From positions 15,750,501 through 15,814,500 of the forward strand of contig OY987269.1 in assembly GCA_963920665.1 (NCBI GenBank): DNA of 64,000 nucleotides, given 5' to 3'. Made by a program: the position numbers and the translations under genes. The notes beneath the pieces were generated by a model, which was given only the letters and a program-made list of their open reading frames with translations, had not been told where the DNA came from and ran no database searches. Below are positions 58,881-64,000 of this stretch, piece by piece; position 1 is the stretch's first letter, and the number at the start of each line of letters is the position of its first letter. The DNA is from Straminergon stramineum (taxonomy: Eukaryota; Streptophyta; Bryopsida; Hypnales; Calliergonaceae).

Positions 58881-61370
58881 AAAAAATTGGGGCCTACCAT
58901 AGGCCATTTGATTGCTGGCAGCAATGCAATTACAATCCAAAAATGATTAATTTAAAAAAAAAGAAAAGAAATAGGAATTGACATGGCACTAGTTGTACCA
59001 TGTTAAATTGGTGGTTTCAATATATAGAGAGAGAAGAAAAAAAATTCAAAAGTTCAAAAAAAATTCAAAAAAATTCCCTGTATTTACACTAAGGCCAAAA
59101 GTTGAACAACCTTTAACAAGGTCCAAATTCTTGAAATCTAGAAACTTAACCCTTAAACGCCCAAGGTCTTCTATGAGCTTCTAGGATTTTTCTCTAAATT
59201 GAACAAAAATCCAGCATTTTGCTCAGTTTTATCTAGTTTTTTTCATTCTAACTGTACAAATTTAAACTACATGTTAGAGATCACATGAAAAAAGAAAACA
59301 CAACATCACTTATGGATTGAAAGATTATAATGTTTCATCATAAGGGTGAAAATGATTTGAAGTCTTTCAATCCTCTTTCCACATGTCAAAACAAAAAAAT
59401 TGGTCACAAAAAAAATAAGAGTTTAAAGGGCAAAACATGCATAACTCCAATCAATTTAGAGATTTATAGAATCTACTCTACAATTTTTAAATAAATTTCT
59501 CATGTTATTTTTTTAGCAAGTTCTAATGTAATTGAGGCTCATTCCTAAGAGTACTCAACACTAGAAAATTAAGATTTGCAATAGGCAATCAAGCACAAAA
59601 TCTTGAATAAAAAAAATCATAATCATTCATTTTCAAAATCAAATTTTTGATGATAAAACTAGACTTCATGAAGAATTTTTCAAAATATAAACTACCAAAA
59701 ATAGTAACTTGAAGGTTTTATTTAACTTCAAAGATTTGTTGACATTTAATACTAAGGAGGGTTGTTATTATGTGAGCCTAGAGGTATGAGCCTATCACTA
59801 GAAGAAAATTGTGTTGAACTTGTCAAAAACTACGTTGAACTTGTTAAAAACTATGTTTTACTTGATAGAAACTATGTTGTACTCAATAGAAAAGGGTGGG
59901 TTGGATTTTGTTGAGTTCTCCCTTCATAATGCAAAATTCTTTGTTTCAACATTTCAGAACAAAATTTGACAAGTGAAACGCATAATTTTGTGTTAGAATG
60001 CAAAATTTTGTGTTACAAAGGGAGATCTCAACAAATCTATTTTATAGGTGTCTATATAATACAAACCTTCAATGATAATAGTATAGTTATATTATAGATA
60101 CATATATTATAGGTGTTTACATTATAAACACCTTCTATGGTTGTATTGTATTCACTTATATATGTGCTCAAGTCTCAAATGTCACACACTAGCACCATTG
60201 AGGATCAAGCATTCAAATTTGAACAATGGATGAATGTAAACACATTTTGAGTACACAAAATTGTGATTTTTCATTTAATTTATTATTATTTTTAGATTCT
60301 TGTGTTAGTTCTTTAACATTTTTATGATATAGACTTTGAAGTCTTTGTTTTGTAGATATTCTATAATTCAAAGGGTACTAGTATGTTTCACCTCGAGAGT
60401 AACTTTTCTAGTTCAAAAAATGACTTGAGTGAAAAAGTAAAAAAATCAATATAGTTAAAGTTGAAAATTTTGAACTCAAAGAAAAATATTCATGTGCAAA
60501 TTACAAAGATTAAATCTAAAATGAATTTAGAAATAAATAAATAAAAATTTGCTTATAATTTTATTGATAAATATTGGTTAGTGCAATAGGAGATCCAATT
60601 ATATGGATCTAATCTATGAATCATGTTTTATAGTTTTGCTTGAAAGTCTTCATTAAATCATTATTCTCAGTCGCATATTTACAGTACATCTTCTCAATTT
60701 TGGAAATTTGGACTACTCCTTGAGTTGGTCCTGTAGAGGTAACTTTGAAGGATGCCAAAGACATTTTGTGTCTTGTAGATGGTCAAGCAAGTTTTGTGTG
60801 TATTGAAGAGTGAATTATTTGCATATGATATTATGTGTGCAACTTTTTTGATGCTATATCCACATCTTTGATTTGAGTTTAAGACATTTGAGTTGTTTTT
60901 TTGATTTAATATGGAATAGTTTATAAAAAAGAAAAGGTACATTACCAAGCGTATTTCAATACTTTGAATTTTTTCCCCTTAAATCTTGATTTGGACACTC
61001 AAAATGATTTCTTTTGCTTTTGAAAAAAATAACAAGATAGAGCTGAAGTGTAGTTTCTATGCCACTTGGAAATTTTGAAAAATTCCTAAAAATAAGCATT
61101 TCATTGAAGTTTGAAGTTGGAGATCTATAACCGTATTGTTTAATATGGAGTGTCATGGAAATTTTCTTTACACCAAAATTTTCTGCATGGTAATGCACTT
61201 CTATACCGAAAATTTCGAACTTTTTTAGTAGGATTTGTATATGATATGAATTTTCTTCATTTTTTCTTTGAAAATTCATGGTAATTTAAAAGTTTCACAA
61301 AAAATGTTGAAAATTTGAAGGCATATACGAAACATATGATTTCACCTCTGAAAAATAACCCTATAAAATT
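58881..61370. other. AT-rich intergenic with small inverted repeat
   Basis: TTAACCCTTAAACGCCCAAG at 59146 may be one end of another decayed TTAA-type element. CACTAGAAGAAAATTG at 59796 is an orphan CACTA-type tip. An inverted pair, TTTGTTGAGTTCTCCCTT against GGGAGATCTCAACAAAT, spans about 59913-60040. No supported gene. Confidence 0.4.
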
Positions 61371-61851
61371 TCACTCATAAATAGCGCAGAAATGGAGGAT
61401 ACATAACGAGCGACTTTCAAGTTTGACTACACGGCCATAGGCTCCGTCCTTTCCTTTGGAGGTTAAACACCAGATATCTTTCTCAATGCAGTGTGAATAG
61501 GGTTTGATGTACAGCGGTGTGAACGAGGCGTCCCCTGTTTCCAGGCGTCTGTCAATGGAGGTGCGAGAGAAGAGTTTCCCTGGCCGTAAGCTTAGCTGCC
61601 ATGCCTTACCTCGTGAGCTTGAGCCTTTGCTATTGCGATATTCAGAAACGATCTTCACCTTCGTATTGCAGAGACTACACGCTGATATTCCAAGGACTAG
61701 AATTGTAGTTCAAGGCACTTCAGAATGGCGATGGAATTAAGACGAATGGAGGTCAGTGGAGTGAGCATCTTGAAGCAAGAGTTCCATGCTCGAAGCTTAT
61801 GAATGCATGACGTATTTGATTTTGGATGCGCATTTGAGAAGGTAACTTAGC
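61371..61851 (+). promoter_or_regulatory. Probable promoter and 5' leader of the Cdc14/SIN-type gene
   Basis: The sequence shifts from AT-rich to mixed composition with CpG about 400 bp before the start codon, as is common at plant promoters. No TATA box could be placed with confidence. Short open frames here on both strands lack domains. An in-frame TAA lies 9 bp before the chosen ATG. Confidence 0.4.
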
Positions 61852-63992
61852 ATGAGTCCCAGGCTCGGAATGGGGGAGAGTGGCGAGCGAGGGGCTATGA
61901 GTTTGAGGCAGCCCAAATGGGCGCAGAACCTGCTCTCGCAGCAGAAGCAGCAGCACCAGCAGGCCGTGGCGAATACTGCTTCGGAAGGCGACGGCAACGA
62001 GGGCCGGGAACAGTCGTCGTCGTCGTCGCCCGTGATGGAGCTCGTCATGGCGCTCTCGGATCAGCGCGTGTACCGGGAAGTCGTGTGGTCGCTCAAGCGC
62101 GGGCTGCACGATGCGCGATCGGAGTTTTCGTTTGTCCGAGTGCGCGGATTGAATGCTCTGGCCAAGCTCTTGGAGTCGACCGCGAGCTCGGAGAAGGTCA
62201 TGGAGCTTTTTCGGGACAGCCAGAGCTACCGAGAGCTACAAGGTTTGTGCTTCTTTCTTTCTTTCTTTCTTCGATGAAGTGTCTTTTTCTTTGCTTTCTA
62301 GCTTGCTTGTTTGTTTGGCGTGTCGTCTTTAGGGCTATGTGGAATTCTTTTCGTTGCAAAATGTGAAGAAATTTTGGATATCGTAGGAACTTCTGTCGTG
62401 TAAGTTATCTTTGATTCTGGGAGACCGTTCGGATATTCTATCATTGCCCATCATCTTGAAGAACAGAAAAAGATTCTGCCCTCGATATGGCTCTGTGGTC
62501 AAGGTAATAACCACACCTAAGGGTTACAATGAAAGCACTGAGTATGTATAATATTATTTTGAACATTGAGGTTTTAAAAGTGTTATTGTGAGCGAAGCAA
62601 GGAAGATTTCAACGCCCCAGAAAATGCTTTATTTGGATACCATATGCAAAAGTTATTAGGGTTCAAAGTTGATGTCCTCAAATTGAGACGAGTTCTGATG
62701 TTGAGGTGTTGTACTGTACATTCTCAAAATCAATATGATCCCATTGTGCAGGAGTCTGGGGTATCATATTTATCTAGGCATCGTAATAAAGTTCCTCTCG
62801 CTTACAGTCTATTCTGAAACCCTACACATCTCCGAGCATTGTGAAGAACAAATTTCTCAGCGATGCTTGCAACCTTAGGTACTTGGTGAAGGTAACTGGA
62901 CCTGGTGACGGTTGATTAAAGTGCATCGTTGCAGTGCTATGTGATGTTTTGGAGATAATAGGAAGCTCGATTATGATCAATGCCTTGCCTTGTTAATTTT
63001 GTCAGTTGTTCCGGTGCTCTTTGATTACACACTGGCTCCACGGAAGCGAGTAGCCAAGAACCTCGACACTCTTGTGGGTGCTGAAGCCGGTTCGGATATG
63101 GAGAGTTCTCCTACTACGGTGGAGGTGGCTATTGCGCTTCGTGTGTTGGAGGGTTGCTGTCTGGTTTCTAGTGGTTGTCGAACCACTGCATCTGAGCACT
63201 CAGCTGTTTCGGTACACTTTACAGTCCAAATTTCAATTGCCTGTTTTACATTAATGAAGCGTATTCTCTGGTTAGAGTGTCCCTCGGTGTAAGAGAATAT
63301 TCTACTAGTAAATAGAAGCTGAGAGAGTCACATTGTTCTATGCACCTTCTCATTACATGTTGATTGAAAGCAGGAACTTATTGATTTCTTCTTAGCTGGA
63401 AGGCCATCAATACAGAGCGTCTGTTTGGATGGATTGCTTGCTGTCATGCTAGATTCGCCGCCCAACCAGAAGGTAAGCATCTCTATTGTTTTACCGAAGG
63501 ACGTAGCATTGCCCCGTTAAATCAGATTGCCGGAGAACAGGATGAGCTTCATTAAGCGGCAAATTTTGATTGATTCGGGTCTCCTGGTGCATTTTCTTAG
63601 AAGTCTTCATAGAACTAGTGAAGTCAGGATTACATTATAGAAAATTACCCTGTGTTGCTTGATGCCTTCCAATGTTTGCTTTTCTCAATGAAGTGTATGC
63701 TGTTACAGGAGTTTGAACGGGTGCATGGTCTGCGGAAAGTTGCTGAGATGTTCAGAAACAATCATTTGGATAACGAGATTTTGTGAGTGAACGAATTGTT
63801 GTTTATTAGGGCTTTTTCCTTTGAAACACCGTAGCATGTTCCTCTCTTCTATTTTTATTGACTCTGGACCGAAGGGGAGTTGTTTTTTTATTGTCAGAAG
63901 TTACCCTTAGGAAGTGTGGAGTAGCTACCTTACTCGAAAAGCGAGCCAATGGGGACAGAGTCTCTCGTAGTGTAGCTGCTTGTTGTATTTAG
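61852..63992 (+). CDS. Cdc14/SIN-component-like (armadillo-fold) protein, five exons, 283 residues
   Basis: Exons by reading frame and GT-AG sites: 61852-62242, 63006-63211, 63374-63472, 63709-63782 and 63911-63992. The phases agree throughout and end in TAG at 63990-63992. The start is fixed by an in-frame TAA 9 bp upstream. Residues 1-60 are low complexity (glutamine and serine runs). Then comes a helical part: VYREVVWSLKRGLHDA and RVRGLNALAKLLEST (about 72-110), VVPVLFDYTLAPRKRVAKNL, VEVAIALRVLEGCC (about 165-178), LDGLLAVMLDSPPNQK and VHGLRKVAEMFRNNHLDNEI. These resemble plant proteins annotated as cell division control protein 14, SIN component (not the Cdc14 phosphatase). The yeast namesake helps a septation-signalling kinase; the plant role is not established. 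The C-terminus after LKCG is short, so another intron leading past the window end is possible. Confidence 0.7.
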
Positions 63993-64000
63993 TGTCGCTA

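Noticed and set aside
59796..60040. A complete CACTA MITE starting CACTAGAAG
   Set aside because: The opposite end was not found; only an inner inverted repeat is clear.
62383..62503. An extra exon of the Cdc14-type gene
   Set aside because: Exon 1 ends in phase 1 while this frame needs phase 0; skipping it gives an exact in-phase join to 63006 and a protein that fits the family.

Overview
The window is nuclear DNA of a land plant with a large, repeat-rich genome. It holds two host genes with plant architecture: an intronless L-type lectin receptor kinase and a five-exon Cdc14/SIN-type gene. Nearly everything else is plant DNA transposons: CACTA, PIF/Harbinger, Stowaway and large foldback elements. 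Outside the genes the DNA is strongly AT-rich. I cannot fix the species or clade; the low gene density points to a big genome.

Layout. 0.3-1.3 kb: first of five copies of a roughly 0.9 kb element that begins TTAACCCC and ends GGGGTTAA. 3.4-9.2 kb: a complete non-autonomous CACTA element with matching 3-bp target duplications and dense AGTCAT subterminal arrays. 9.2-21 kb: a more GC-rich zone of decayed repeats, probably old LTR-retroelement debris because a TATA-containing module recurs, peppered with hairpin MITEs, with a very long inverted repeat at 18.5-19.0 kb. 21-27.7 kb: AT-rich repeats, including two more TTAA elements and one arm of a foldback family. 27.9-30.2 kb: the lectin receptor kinase (minus strand). 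30-39 kb: mostly unexplained AT-rich DNA with a second long inverted repeat, a higher-order ~97-bp tandem array and a 674-bp Stowaway-type element. 40.0-43.1 kb: a deleted CACTA element retaining DUF4218/DUF4216 fragments. 47.3-47.9 kb: an 84-bp tandem array split by a Stowaway MITE. 48.2-51.7 kb: a complete PIF/Harbinger element with an intact transposase and a broken Myb-like partner gene. 52-59 kb: a nest of TTAA-type and foldback elements. 61.9-64.0 kb: the Cdc14/SIN-type gene.

The observation most worth following is the TTAA family. Its members have TTAA at both ends followed by CCCC...GGGG, the layout of piggyBac-superfamily transposons, which are not usually described from land plants. 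One copy is nested in a foldback element, and a related copy of that foldback at 25.8 kb has a single TTAA at the corresponding place, which looks like an empty site. No transposase for the family is visible here. All boundaries, splice sites and similarities were read by eye; no alignment or database search was run.
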